Shown: positions 7,073 through 15,259, counted from the stretch's first letter. The stretch: DNA of 16,523 bases from Butyrivibrio sp. (GCF_024699075.1 NZ_JAILQF010000468.1:1-16523), one strand, 5' to 3'. The notes: generated by a model not told the origin, from the sequence alone. Translations and numbers: made by a program.

Positions 7073-8041
7073 ATGTCAAGCAAAAGAGTTTCCGGCTATA
7101 ATGCCATAACAGAAGAAGAAAGATACATGAATCCCATCTGTCCTCAGCCCTATATAGGCGGAACAGGAACAAGCTATGACGGAACCTATGAATATGTAGA
7201 TTATCTTCCAGGAACCAATGTTCGTATCTGGTATACTTCAAAGCAGGACTGCTTTGCAGTTCATTATCATCAGCCGCTTGAAATAGTTCAATGCGAGCAT
7301 GGCTACTACATAAGCACTATCCAGGGAGTAGAGTACAAGATATGCCCTGGAGATATTCTGCTTATACCAAGTAAGATGGTACATACTCTTTTTCCAATGA
7401 ATGATTGCAGAGGCTATGTTCATCTGCTTGATCCATCAGTAATAAATGATATAAGAAGCACTGCTCTTATTAAGGATGTTCTAAGCAGGCCTGTTCTTAT
7501 AAAGGCTGATGATAAGCCTGAGCTTGCAGAGAATATAGGTTCACTTCTTTATATGATGCATGATGCTTATTTTGGATCAAATGCTCTTCGCGAGCTTATA
7601 GTATATTCATACCTTCTGCAGATACTTGATAAAGTAGGCAACAGCCTTATGGGGGATTCTCTTCCAGATAAGACTGATTATTGCAACTGTGCAAAAGAAC
7701 TCGTCAAATACAACAAAGTACTTAACGAGGTCTGCGACTATATTTCATCAAGTTACGATGAGCATTTAAGTCTTGAGGAAGTATCCGAGAAGTTCGGATT
7801 TTCTACATGTTATTTTTCAAGAATATTCAAAGAGTATACCAAGACAGGTTTCAAAGAATATGTTAATGCATGCAGAATCAAGCATTCCAAGGAATATCTT
7901 ACAAAGACAGAACTTAGCATTAATGATATCTCTGCAAAGGTTGGATTTGAAACAGTGCAGTCCTTCAACAGAGTATTTCTTAAAAAGACAGGTAATACAC
8001 CTTCAGGCTACAGAAAGCTGTACAAAATGAAAACATTATAA
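7073..8041 (+). CDS. AraC-family transcriptional regulator with cupin sensor domain
   Basis: 322-residue DNA-binding regulator. An N-terminal cupin-type sensor has HYHQPLEIV at 65-72 and CPGDILLIPSKMVHTL at 91-106, the usual two conserved boxes with His and a PGD turn. The C-terminal AraC domain (about 217-316) has two helix-turn-helix units: LSLEEVSEKFGFSTCYFSRIFKE (about 232-254) and SINDISAKVGFETVQSFNRVFKK-like (about 282-305), ending with the conserved NTPSGYRKL. The start at 7073 has GGGGG about 10 bases upstream; Met19 at 7127 is a possible alternative start, preceded by AGAAAGA. It is divergent from the lplB-type operon, the standard arrangement for a regulator of an adjacent sugar importer, and is probably an activator of it. 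The effector is unknown. Confidence 0.93.
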   Translation: MSSKRVSGYNAITEEERYMNPICPQPYIGGTGTSYDGTYEYVDYLPGTNVRIWYTSKQDCFAVHYHQPLEIVQCEHGYYISTIQGVEYKICPGDILLIPSKMVHTLFPMNDCRGYVHLLDPSVINDIRSTALIKDVLSRPVLIKADDKPELAENIGSLLYMMHDAYFGSNALRELIVYSYLLQILDKVGNSLMGDSLPDKTDYCNCAKELVKYNKVLNEVCDYISSSYDEHLSLEEVSEKFGFSTCYFSRIFKEYTKTGFKEYVNACRIKHSKEYLTKTELSINDISAKVGFETVQSFNRVFLKKTGNTPSGYRKLYKMKTL

Positions 8042-8098
8042 GACCATATAAAAGAAAACATTATTAAACTATAAAAACAAAATCATTATATGGCAATA

Positions 8099-8141
8099 AA
8101 AATGCCGCACGCATATTTATTGATGATGCGTACGGCATTTT
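8099..8141. terminator. Hairpin terminator between convergent genes
   Basis: AATGCCGCACGCAT (8101-8114) pairs with ATGCGTACGGCATT (8126-8139), extending by two A-T pairs, with one C-A mismatch that becomes a G-U wobble in minus-strand RNA. In the minus direction it is followed by TTTTTATT, a good T tract. In the plus direction the tract is short (TTTT, then AAAA). It therefore ends the arabinan operon well and may also end the AraC-family transcript. Confidence 0.85.
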
Positions 8142-8187
8142 AAAATAATCAAATATTTCGCTTTTAAAAGTTCGAGATAAGCCTTAT

Positions 8188-9171
8188 TTACTGGATCATA
8201 TTGTTGTAGTCAAAAACAGGGTATCCATTTTCATCCCACTTTACTTCCATGACCATAGTATGTCTGTTTGGATCATAAAGCGGATCGCCAACTATTTCTA
8301 GATAGGTTCTTGCGTGGAATACACATACATCTCTTCCATCAGGAAGCTTTGTAAAGCTGTTATGACCAGGGCCATAAAATCCTTTTTCTCTATCAGATCT
8401 AAGAACAGGCTTCTTTTCTTTCTTCCACTGTCTTGGGTCGAGAAGATCATCATCTTCATCTATGCTAAGCATTCCAAGACAATAGCATTCTCCTGTAGCG
8501 CTGGCAGAATATGTAAGGAATATCTTACCGTCCTTTTTAAGAACTGCCGGTCCTTCATTTACCCATATATCAACTCTTTCCCAATCATAATCCGGTGTTG
8601 TGAGAAGAACCTGTGCTGTTGAAAGCTTTGTAGGAGATTCCATCTTTGCAATATATATATTGGAAATCTGTATACCTACACTAACTTTCTCTGCCCAGAT
8701 GTAGTAATACTCACCTTTACTTTCAAGTATAGTAGAATCCAGACTGAATGCCTTGAAAGAGTATATGTCGTCGTCGCTTCTTCCTATCATACCTCTTTCT
8801 ACCCATTCATCATTCATCGGATCTTGTCCCTGACATTCAAGTACATATGGACGAAGTCTCCATATATCATCTTCTCTTGAAGCAGCAAAATAAATATAGA
8901 ATTTGCCATCAAGATAATGAAGCTCCGGAGCCCATATATGCTTGGACATATCTCCTGACTCATGCTTTACCCAAATGCACTTCTCTTCAGCTTCCTGAAG
9001 TCCTTTAAGAGTATCACTCTTTCTAAGGATGATCTTGTCATAATCAGGCACTGATGCTGTAAAATAGTAGCTTCCATCACTATGTCTGTATACATAGGGA
9101 TCAGCTCTTTGCTCTATAAAAGGTTTATTGTATTTGGTTATTACTCCATTCCTGGGTCTTGTCTCAATCAT
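8188..9171 (-). CDS. Cytoplasmic GH43 glycoside hydrolase, probable alpha-L-arabinofuranosidase
   Basis: 327-residue five-bladed beta-propeller enzyme of family GH43. The three conserved acids are visible: base Asp24 in QRADPYVY, pKa modulator Asp145 in FSLDSTI, and acid Glu206 in NEGPAV. GPGHNSF (His270) and VFHAR (His286) are further conserved sites. The HIWAPELHY block at 78-86 is typical. There is no signal peptide, so it acts inside the cell. By family and context it should remove arabinose from imported arabino-oligosaccharides; a beta-xylosidase activity is the alternative, since GH43 contains both. The gene is last in the arabinan operon, 41 bases after the endo-arabinanase, with GAGGAG 4 bases before its ATG. 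Confidence 0.88.
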   Translation of the reverse strand: MIETRPRNGVITKYNKPFIEQRADPYVYRHSDGSYYFTASVPDYDKIILRKSDTLKGLQEAEEKCIWVKHESGDMSKHIWAPELHYLDGKFYIYFAASREDDIWRLRPYVLECQGQDPMNDEWVERGMIGRSDDDIYSFKAFSLDSTILESKGEYYYIWAEKVSVGIQISNIYIAKMESPTKLSTAQVLLTTPDYDWERVDIWVNEGPAVLKKDGKIFLTYSASATGECYCLGMLSIDEDDDLLDPRQWKKEKKPVLRSDREKGFYGPGHNSFTKLPDGRDVCVFHARTYLEIVGDPLYDPNRHTMVMEVKWDENGYPVFDYNNMIQ

Positions 9172-9212
9172 AATTCTCCTCGCAAATATATATTATGGAT
9201 TTTTAATTTAGA

Positions 9213-10805
9213 TTAATCGTTGTATTTAACGCCATAAATTGTCTTATTCTGACCACAGGCTGTAAAAACAAACACTTCTTTGCCGCTTTCATCAAGCTGC
9301 TTGCAGAAGACTCCGCTATATTCTGTATCATCAATAGTTATATGAACATAGTAAGAACCTTCTGATACAGTATATGTTCCTTCTTTTATAGTACCGTCTG
9401 AAGCTTTACTGTATACAGTTCCGTTACTACCAAGATAGATGATCGTAGGATCAGTGTATTCTCCGCTTATATCAAGTCCGAGTTCTTCAAGATAGTATCT
9501 TCCTGCTATTTCTTCTGTGGTATAACCCGTATCAGAAATAGTCTCTCCATTAGTGATATAAGGAAGCATTACAGGCCAGCCTTCTTCATTAAGGAAGTAC
9601 TGTCTTACTCTTGGCTCGAAATACTCGCCCTTATCTCCGAATCTTGTATGATAAACTATATATTTCTTGCCATCATTGTCGATCATAGCTGAATTGTGAC
9701 CGGTTGCCTGATAAGCAGTTGTAAGTGATGGAAGGATATGGTTACCGCTCATCTTAAGACCGAAGGTTGAATGATCGCTATCAGATAGTTCAGGTTTATT
9801 ACCATTCATATCTACGTAATCGCCATTAACTTCTTTGGATCTGAATACTCTTATCTGGTATCCGCCGTCACTTACAAGTCCGCCGTAAGATACGTACAGA
9901 TAGTAGTAATCGCTATCCGGATCATAAAGAATATATGGTCCTTCTATGGACTTATGTCCACCACCAAAAAGTTTTTTGCCAAAATAAGCATCTACACCAT
10001 TTTCAGGATCGGCTTCAGGATGAATTACGTTTCCTGTAGCTTCATCTATCTCAAGAAGGAATATTCCTCCGCTCCATGAACCATATACCATCCACATCCT
10101 GCCGTCTTTATCATAGAAGACAGAAGGATCAAGAGCATTAGGATACTCATCAAAGTTATAAGTTCCATCAAGCTTTACATAGTTATCGAGCGCATAGTCT
10201 TCATCTACATAATCACAGACATCTGTCTCTTCTATGTTGTATCTTGTAAGACCTGAATAAACAAGGTCTCCGCCATACTCATAGGTTCCGTCTATAGTCT
10301 TGGATGTAGCAAAGCCTATAGTTGATGCATTCCAGGTTGATGAAGTGCAATAGTACATGTAATATAGGTCATTGGCCTTATTGTATATAATATCGGGAGC
10401 CCAGAGGTGACATGTTCCATCATCTGTTGGAACCACGCTGTCTGCCTTTCCTGTATATCTGAAGACTTCTCCTGTTTCATCCTTGAACAGATCACCAAAT
10501 ATCATATTGGTTGCTGTATATCCATTGCCCTTAAGAGTCCAGGTCCTAAGGTCATCAGAGTATGCAAATGTCATATGAGATCCAACAATATAATACTTAT
10601 CATCAGTAACGACTATGGAAGGATCATGAACCGAAGAACCTGCATTAAGGCTTCCTGTCTCAATCTGTGACATATCAGCATCAAAGTTCATGTCATCTGT
10701 AGAAATATCATTTCCTGATACCGCATTACCACATCCGGAAACAGTATTTATCAATAGTCCAGCAGCCAGTATAGCTGCTGCGGATCTTTGTATCTTTTTA
10801 ATCAT
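9213..10805 (-). CDS. GH43 endo-alpha-1,5-L-arabinanase, exported lipoprotein
   Basis: 530 residues from the start used here. The N terminus is a lipoprotein signal: MIKKIQRSAA, hydrophobic core, and Cys25 in TVSGC. The catalytic propeller (about 57-425) has base Asp61 in VHDPSIV, HLWAPDIIY at 133-141, Asp226 in ALDPSVF, acid Glu288 in SIEGPYI, and His370 in ATGHNSAM, the residue that binds a metal in known arabinanases. Residues about 430-530 form a small beta-rich C-terminal domain, as in the two-domain AbnB/Abn2-type arabinanases of Bacillus. It is inferred to cut the 1,5-linked arabinan backbone at the cell surface. The start at 10805 was chosen over 10835 because AGGAG lies 10 bases before it and the signal peptide then begins correctly. 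It follows the ArsR-type gene across a gap of about 100 bases that holds a stable hairpin. Confidence 0.9.
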   Translation of the reverse strand: MIKKIQRSAAAILAAGLLINTVSGCGNAVSGNDISTDDMNFDADMSQIETGSLNAGSSVHDPSIVVTDDKYYIVGSHMTFAYSDDLRTWTLKGNGYTATNMIFGDLFKDETGEVFRYTGKADSVVPTDDGTCHLWAPDIIYNKANDLYYMYYCTSSTWNASTIGFATSKTIDGTYEYGGDLVYSGLTRYNIEETDVCDYVDEDYALDNYVKLDGTYNFDEYPNALDPSVFYDKDGRMWMVYGSWSGGIFLLEIDEATGNVIHPEADPENGVDAYFGKKLFGGGHKSIEGPYILYDPDSDYYYLYVSYGGLVSDGGYQIRVFRSKEVNGDYVDMNGNKPELSDSDHSTFGLKMSGNHILPSLTTAYQATGHNSAMIDNDGKKYIVYHTRFGDKGEYFEPRVRQYFLNEEGWPVMLPYITNGETISDTGYTTEEIAGRYYLEELGLDISGEYTDPTIIYLGSNGTVYSKASDGTIKEGTYTVSEGSYYVHITIDDTEYSGVFCKQLDESGKEVFVFTACGQNKTIYGVKYND

Positions 10806-10815
10806 ATATGTATAT

Positions 10816-10820
10816 CTCCT
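10816..10820 (-). promoter_or_regulatory. Ribosome binding site fixing the arabinanase start at 10805
   Basis: Minus-strand TTAGGAG followed by ATATACATAT and ATG. It lies inside the longer frame from 10835, whose additional residues (MSLVLRRYTY) would disturb the signal peptide. Confidence 0.75.
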
Positions 10821-10852
10821 AAGTACGAGCGACAAAAGTTACCTTTTCCAAG

Positions 10853-10898
10853 TAAACGCCGCGTCTCAACAAGAATAACTATAGAGGCGCGGCGTTTA
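10853..10898 (-). terminator. Long GC-rich hairpin directly after the ArsR-type gene
   Basis: TAAACGCCGCGTCTC (10853-10867) pairs with GAGGCGCGGCGTTTA (10884-10898): 15 base pairs with a single mismatch on the plus strand and a C-A mismatch or equivalent on the other, loop 16 bases. It starts 5 bases after the stop codon at 10904. In the minus direction only TTT follows, so it lacks a proper T tract. It may be a leaky terminator or, more likely, a 3' mRNA-stabilising structure that separates the transporter/regulator part from the hydrolase part of the operon. Confidence 0.6.
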
Positions 10899-10903
10899 AG
10901 ATA

Positions 10904-11830
10904 TCATATTTTAAGTTCTTTTGGACTATGGGTCATCTTAACTATAATGTCCTGATTGTAGTTACCAAATCCTCTACCAAAAATAGTAAGACCACCTACA
11001 TGTTCTGCATTTTCAGGAACTTCAAGTTTAAATTTCAATATACTCTTCGGAGTAAGCTTGAACTGATCAATATTAACATCAGAAATCTTAAGTCCGTCTA
11101 TGAAAGTTCCTTTGTGGTTGACCACAAGCATTTTAAGCAATCCGTACTGATTCCAGTTTGGGAACCACCAATCCGGTGTAAATATGCCCTTTACATCTCC
11201 ATAATCACCGGGAGATATCCAAGTCCCAAGAAGTGTATCGTTCAGATAGAAATAAATATCTGAAGGCCATACATTATTAACGCCAGGTGCTTCCGAACTA
11301 AGTTCTGCAGAAATACAGATCTCATCAATTATCTGATTGTGCGGAACAAAATTAGGAATGGTGTATTCTACATATCCTCTTGTAAACCAAAGAATATCAG
11401 CCTCATACCTGTCGGAATGAGCAAAATATCTGTTATCATCAACCTCTCCAATAAGCCTGTTGCTTGAAGCAAGGCCGCAGGTAGGGTAGACAGAAAAGTC
11501 CGTATAATGACCCACTTTAATATCTGAAGTGTAGACATTTTCATTCTGAGGTCTATCCTGGAGTTCAAACAGAATCTTGTCCAGATGAACTGAACACATC
11601 TTCTGATTGCCGTGCCCGGATGTATCTGACGTAACCATTACGATTCCGCATTCCTCTAGCTTCTTAATATGACTGGTAAGTGCACCATTTGTGATATTAA
11701 GGCGTTCTGCAAGCTCATTCATGCTGAGCCCGCTTTCATTAATTAAGACTTTAACAATATCAATACGTATGTCTGAGCCGAGAGCCTTTAAAACATTTCT
11801 ACCTTCATCGAGAGATTTAATATGCAACAT
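10904..11830 (-). CDS. ArsR-type winged-helix regulator with large C-terminal beta-rich domain
   Basis: 308 residues. Residues about 8-90 form an ArsR-like winged helix: LKALGSDIRIDIVKVL, then LSMNELAERLNITNGALTSHIKKLEECGIV as the recognition unit, then a wing near 65-82. Classical ArsR repressors end at about 100-120 residues and bind metals. This protein continues for about 200 residues (105-303) in a beta-rich, aromatic-rich domain with YPTCGL, EADILWFTRGYVEYTIPN, DIYFYLNDTLLGTW and FTPDWWFPNWNQYG. No Cys-rich metal site is apparent. The domain looks suited to binding a carbohydrate; this is inference from composition and neighbours. It lies 35 bases after the MalG-type permease and before the arabinanase, with AAAGGA 9 bases before its ATG, so it is co-transcribed with the genes it probably controls. 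Whether it represses or activates cannot be told. Confidence 0.85.
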   Translation of the reverse strand: MLHIKSLDEGRNVLKALGSDIRIDIVKVLINESGLSMNELAERLNITNGALTSHIKKLEECGIVMVTSDTSGHGNQKMCSVHLDKILFELQDRPQNENVYTSDIKVGHYTDFSVYPTCGLASSNRLIGEVDDNRYFAHSDRYEADILWFTRGYVEYTIPNFVPHNQIIDEICISAELSSEAPGVNNVWPSDIYFYLNDTLLGTWISPGDYGDVKGIFTPDWWFPNWNQYGLLKMLVVNHKGTFIDGLKISDVNIDQFKLTPKSILKFKLEVPENAEHVGGLTIFGRGFGNYNQDIIVKMTHSPKELKI

Positions 11831-11865
11831 GACATTATTTCCTTTATCCCTTTAGTATAATCAAT

Positions 11866-12756
11866 TTATTTTATACCACTTATAGCGATAGATTCAATAA
11901 TTACTCTCTGGAATACGAAGAACAATAACAATGTAGGTAACATTGCAATAACTGATGCTGCCATGATAAGAGCATAGTCACTCTGTATTGCGTAGTATGA
12001 GTTGAATGATCTGATAACAACCTGAAGTGTCCAAAGCTTCTCACTTCTAAGGAAGATCGTAGGTGCAAGATAATCATTCCAAATACCCATGAACCACAAC
12101 ATGAGCTGTGTTCCAAGAGCACCCTTCATAAGTGGAAGGAATATCTTATAATAAATTCTGAAATAGTTACATCCGTCAATCTTAGCTGCATCCATAAGCT
12201 CTGTTGGAATGCTGTACAGATTCTGTCTAAGGAAGAAGATCATGCTGACATTACCAAAGCATCCTGGAATGATAAGTGGAGCAAGTGAATTGGTCCAGTG
12301 AAGCTTTGTAAAGAGAACATACTGAGGAATCATAACAACCGCAAAAGGAATCATGATAGTAGCAAGGAGAGCCAGGAACAATAAATTCTTTCCTCTGAAG
12401 TCCATCTTTGCAAATGCAAATGCAGCAAGTGAAGATGTAAAACCACCAATTAAAAGTACAGGTATTTCTACAGTAATTGTATTGATGATACCTGATATAA
12501 ACTGACCCTTTTTCAAAACTTCTGAATATTTTCCGATAAGAATCGGATTAGGGAAAATAGTCAATGAGCCTGAAAGGATCTGGTTTTTTGTCATGAATGA
12601 TGTTGCTACCATATAAATGAGAGGAAACACCATTGTAAATGCAAAAAGGGCAAGTAAGACAAAAATAACTATATTCCAAAATTTTTCACCGGAAGATAAG
12701 ACACGATCTGTCTGATAATCTTTATTTCCGCTTTTTTTCTTTAATGCAACTTTCAT
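11866..12756 (-). CDS. MalG/AraQ-type ABC sugar permease
   Basis: 296-residue inner-membrane permease, second of the pair. Six hydrophobic segments run from about residue 27 to 285. The EAA loop reads MDAAKIDGCNYF at 188-199 with LP at 208-209; Asp replaces the first Glu of the motif, a conservative change common in MalG-type proteins. The C terminus FVFQRVIIESIAISGIK is typical of MalG-like subunits. The start is placed at ATG 12756 and not GTG 12765, because AGGAGG (12765-12770) directly overlaps that GTG. The Shine-Dalgarno sequence also overlaps the stop codon of the preceding permease, so translation of the two is probably coupled. Confidence 0.92.
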   Translation of the reverse strand: MKVALKKKSGNKDYQTDRVLSSGEKFWNIVIFVLLALFAFTMVFPLIYMVATSFMTKNQILSGSLTIFPNPILIGKYSEVLKKGQFISGIINTITVEIPVLLIGGFTSSLAAFAFAKMDFRGKNLLFLALLATIMIPFAVVMIPQYVLFTKLHWTNSLAPLIIPGCFGNVSMIFFLRQNLYSIPTELMDAAKIDGCNYFRIYYKIFLPLMKGALGTQLMLWFMGIWNDYLAPTIFLRSEKLWTLQVVIRSFNSYYAIQSDYALIMAASVIAMLPTLLLFFVFQRVIIESIAISGIK

Positions 12757-12764
12757 CTGTCTCA

Positions 12765-12770
12765 CCTCCT
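12765..12770 (-). promoter_or_regulatory. Ribosome binding site overlapping the previous stop, fixing the MalG-type start
   Basis: Minus-strand TTAAGGAGGTGAGACAGATG: TAA stop of the MalF-type gene, then AGGAGG, then 8 bases, then ATG at 12756. It rules out the in-frame GTG at 12765. Confidence 0.85.
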
Positions 12771-13690
12771 TAATCTATAGTCTTTACCCATTTATCCTGC
12801 CCCCAGAAATTGATGGCAGTAATAATGAAGATAATAATAGCCAGAATAACCGCTACAGCACTACCATAGCCAAGCTGACCGTTGGTAAATGCTTTTTCGA
12901 AAAGATAGAATACAACTGTTGCAGATGAATAGTTAGGTCCACCTGATGGAGTCATAACCTGTACTTCTACGAATACCTGGAAACCACCGATAAGTGATGT
13001 AATAAGTACATAGAAAGTAACAGGGGAAAGAAGAGGAAGTGTGATATTCATAAATTTAGCAAAGCTTCCTGCTCCGTCGATCATAGCTGCTTCATAATAA
13101 TCTCTTGGAATATTCTGAAGTCCGGCAAGATAAAGGATAATAGTACCACCAAGGCCCTTCCATACCATGAATATAACCATGGAAATCTTAACCATTACTT
13201 CATCACCAAGCCAGTTAGGACCATGAGCTCCTGTAAGGAACTTATAGATTCCGTTAAAAAGACCGTAGTCGTAGTTAAATACCCATGCCCAGAGAATAGA
13301 AACGGCAACAAGAGAAGAAACAACAGGTACATAGTACATTGTTGTAAGAATTCTCTTTCCGGGTATCTTTCTGTTAAGTCCCATAGCCACGAGCATACCA
13401 AGGATCATTCCGATCGGAATACCTATCATATATATAATGGTAGTTCCCATTGCTCTCCAGAACTTAACATCTGATAATATCTTTACATAGTTTCCAAGAC
13501 CTATCATATTTCCCCACAGGGAGTTGATACCAGTCCACTTACTGCAACTGGCTATAAGCGCAAAAACAATCGGATATGCCATAAAGAACAAAAATCCAAG
13601 AAATGGAGGTGCGATAAAAAGCCAAGCCCATCTCTCTTCTCTTTTGGCCATATCTGATCTTTTAATCTTTATCTTCTTTTGAGATGCCAT
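12770..13690 (-). CDS. MalF/AraP-type ABC sugar permease
   Basis: 306-residue permease, partner of the MalG-type subunit. After a basic N terminus (KKIKIKRSDMAKREER) come six hydrophobic segments from about 22 to 293. The first is followed by AYPIVFALIASCSKW, typical of UgpA/MalF-like subunits. The EAA loop is YEAAMIDGAGSF at 199-210, with LP at 219-220. PSGGPNYSSATVVFYLFEKAF at about 248-268 is a well-conserved family stretch. GGAG lies 10-11 bases before ATG 13690; Met14 is a possible but unsupported alternative. Stop and next start are 13 bases apart. There is no ATPase gene in the operon. Confidence 0.93.
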   Translation of the reverse strand: MASQKKIKIKRSDMAKREERWAWLFIAPPFLGFLFFMAYPIVFALIASCSKWTGINSLWGNMIGLGNYVKILSDVKFWRAMGTTIIYMIGIPIGMILGMLVAMGLNRKIPGKRILTTMYYVPVVSSLVAVSILWAWVFNYDYGLFNGIYKFLTGAHGPNWLGDEVMVKISMVIFMVWKGLGGTIILYLAGLQNIPRDYYEAAMIDGAGSFAKFMNITLPLLSPVTFYVLITSLIGGFQVFVEVQVMTPSGGPNYSSATVVFYLFEKAFTNGQLGYGSAVAVILAIIIFIITAINFWGQDKWVKTID

Positions 13691-13718
13691 ATTACTTGCT
13701 CTCCTTTTCTCAAAATAC

Positions 13719-13746
13719 GAGCCCCTCTGGTTATAAAGAGGGGCTC
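13719..13746 (-). terminator. Hairpin between the binding-protein gene and the permease genes
   Basis: GAGCCCCTCT and AGAGGGGCTC form a perfect 10-base-pair GC-rich stem with an 8-base loop. It lies between the stop of the solute-binding protein (13766) and the start of the MalF-type permease (13690). The minus strand continues GTATTTTG, a poor T tract. In MalEFG-type operons such a structure lets more binding protein than permease be made, by stabilising the upstream mRNA or by partial termination. That role is inferred. Confidence 0.7.
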
Positions 13747-13765
13747 TATAACAATCTGAAGCTTA

Positions 13766-15232
13766 TTACTTTGTTGCTGAATTCTGAAGTTCGATTGCTT
13801 CATCAAGAGCTGCCTGCATCTCAGGCTCTACCTGTGCAAGGTAATCCTCTACAGTAATATCGCCATTCTTAATATTGAATACACCTGACCAGAATGGTGT
13901 GAACCACTCAGAGTTGTATGTATAGTCTGTCTCCTGAAGTGAAGCTTCATAGTGATCATTACCATCGAAGTATCCGAAGATAACATCTACATTTGAAGCG
14001 TAAGGAACTGTTCCATCATTTACTGCATCCTTGAATTCGCCATAAGCAAGATCAACGATGTTAGGAAGCTGGATAGAAGCACCTGTTGTGATTCCTGAAA
14101 CAGCTTTCTGACCTTCAACGTCTGTTGAAAGTTTAGCTACGAGCTGTGCACTAAGATCTGGATAGTTAGTTGTTGCAGATACGCAGTAACCAACTGAACC
14201 CATCCATGTGTGTGACTTTCCATCACCTGAAGGTCCTACAGGCCATCCGCAAAGATTCCACTTATAAGGGAATGTGTTCTCATCCATGAATGCAGCTACA
14301 TCCCATGTACCGCAAGCATAGAAACCAACCTGACCATCAAGCCATCTCTGGTATCCACCAAGAGCTGTATCCTGTTCAACTGAAGGTGTAAGACCATCTT
14401 TTGTAAGGTCTGTGTAGAATGTAAGAGCCTCTGTAAGCTGAGGGTTGTTAGCTACATTAACCTGTGTCATGTCATCGTTAAGGAACTTAACGCCGTTAGA
14501 ATAAAGGTAAGGTGTCATACCAAACTGGTCTGCGTTAGCAACGCCCCACTGATCGATCTCGCCATCACCGTCTGTATCCTTTGTAAGAGCTTCACAAACT
14601 TCAACAAACTCTTCGTATGTATATGGATTCTCAGGATCAGGATACTCAAGTCCTGCTGCATCGAAAAGATCCTGGTTGTATGCGAATGCGAAACATGAAA
14701 GATCCTTAGGGAATGCGTAAAGGGAACCTGTTCCTATATTAGTTCCGTCATAGCGGTAGATCTCCTGAGTTGTTCCCCAGATGCTGGAGATAGCTTCTTC
14801 ATCAACATAATCGTCAAGTGCCATAATGTAACCATTATCAACATATGAACGAACTGCTGCAGGTCCTACGTAGAATACGTCAGGCATGTCGCCAGCTGTC
14901 ATGTTAGCGATCATCTTCTGGTTGTACTCATCCTGTGTAGTAACTTCGAATACTACTTCCTTGATCTGATCTTTGTGTTCTTCTACGAACTCATCAATAA
15001 GTTTCTGATAGATTTCTTTTTCATGCTCCTGCATGTAAAGAAATACGTGAAGTGTCTCTTCACCTTCACCTGTTACAGTTGTGGATGATGACTCATCACT
15101 AGTACCTTCTGTAGCCTGGTCAGAATCAGCTGTGCTTTCCCCTGCTTCCTCAACAGTTGTTGTTGCGCAGCCCATCATGGCTGAAGCGCTAAGAAGCATT
15201 GCGAGTGCAGAACTTAATACCCTTCTCTTCAT
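13766..15232 (-). CDS. Lipoprotein sugar-binding protein of the MalEFG-like importer
   Basis: 488-residue family 1 solute-binding protein, first gene of the arabinan operon. MKRRVLSSALAMLLSASAMMGC is a lipoprotein signal with Cys22; the lipobox MMGC is slightly unusual because Met replaces Leu at -3. A Thr/Ser/Glu/Asp-rich linker (about 23-58) precedes the binding domain, which starts at EETLHVFLYMQEHEKEIYQKLIDEF. GDMPDVFYVGP (about 134-144) and FPKDLSCFAFAYNQDLFDAAGL (about 174-195) are conserved features of this family. AGGAGG lies 8 bases before the ATG. From its neighbours the ligand is probably an arabino-oligosaccharide, although the sequence alone does not show this. Confidence 0.93.
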   Translation of the reverse strand: MKRRVLSSALAMLLSASAMMGCATTTVEEAGESTADSDQATEGTSDESSSTTVTGEGEETLHVFLYMQEHEKEIYQKLIDEFVEEHKDQIKEVVFEVTTQDEYNQKMIANMTAGDMPDVFYVGPAAVRSYVDNGYIMALDDYVDEEAISSIWGTTQEIYRYDGTNIGTGSLYAFPKDLSCFAFAYNQDLFDAAGLEYPDPENPYTYEEFVEVCEALTKDTDGDGEIDQWGVANADQFGMTPYLYSNGVKFLNDDMTQVNVANNPQLTEALTFYTDLTKDGLTPSVEQDTALGGYQRWLDGQVGFYACGTWDVAAFMDENTFPYKWNLCGWPVGPSGDGKSHTWMGSVGYCVSATTNYPDLSAQLVAKLSTDVEGQKAVSGITTGASIQLPNIVDLAYGEFKDAVNDGTVPYASNVDVIFGYFDGNDHYEASLQETDYTYNSEWFTPFWSGVFNIKNGDITVEDYLAQVEPEMQAALDEAIELQNSATK

Positions 15233-15259
15233 AGTAAATCCTCCTAAATAACTTTGCGT

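Noticed and set aside
10928..11263. 111-codon + strand reading frame
   Set aside because: It is antisense to the ArsR-type gene, with no family resemblance and no start signal.
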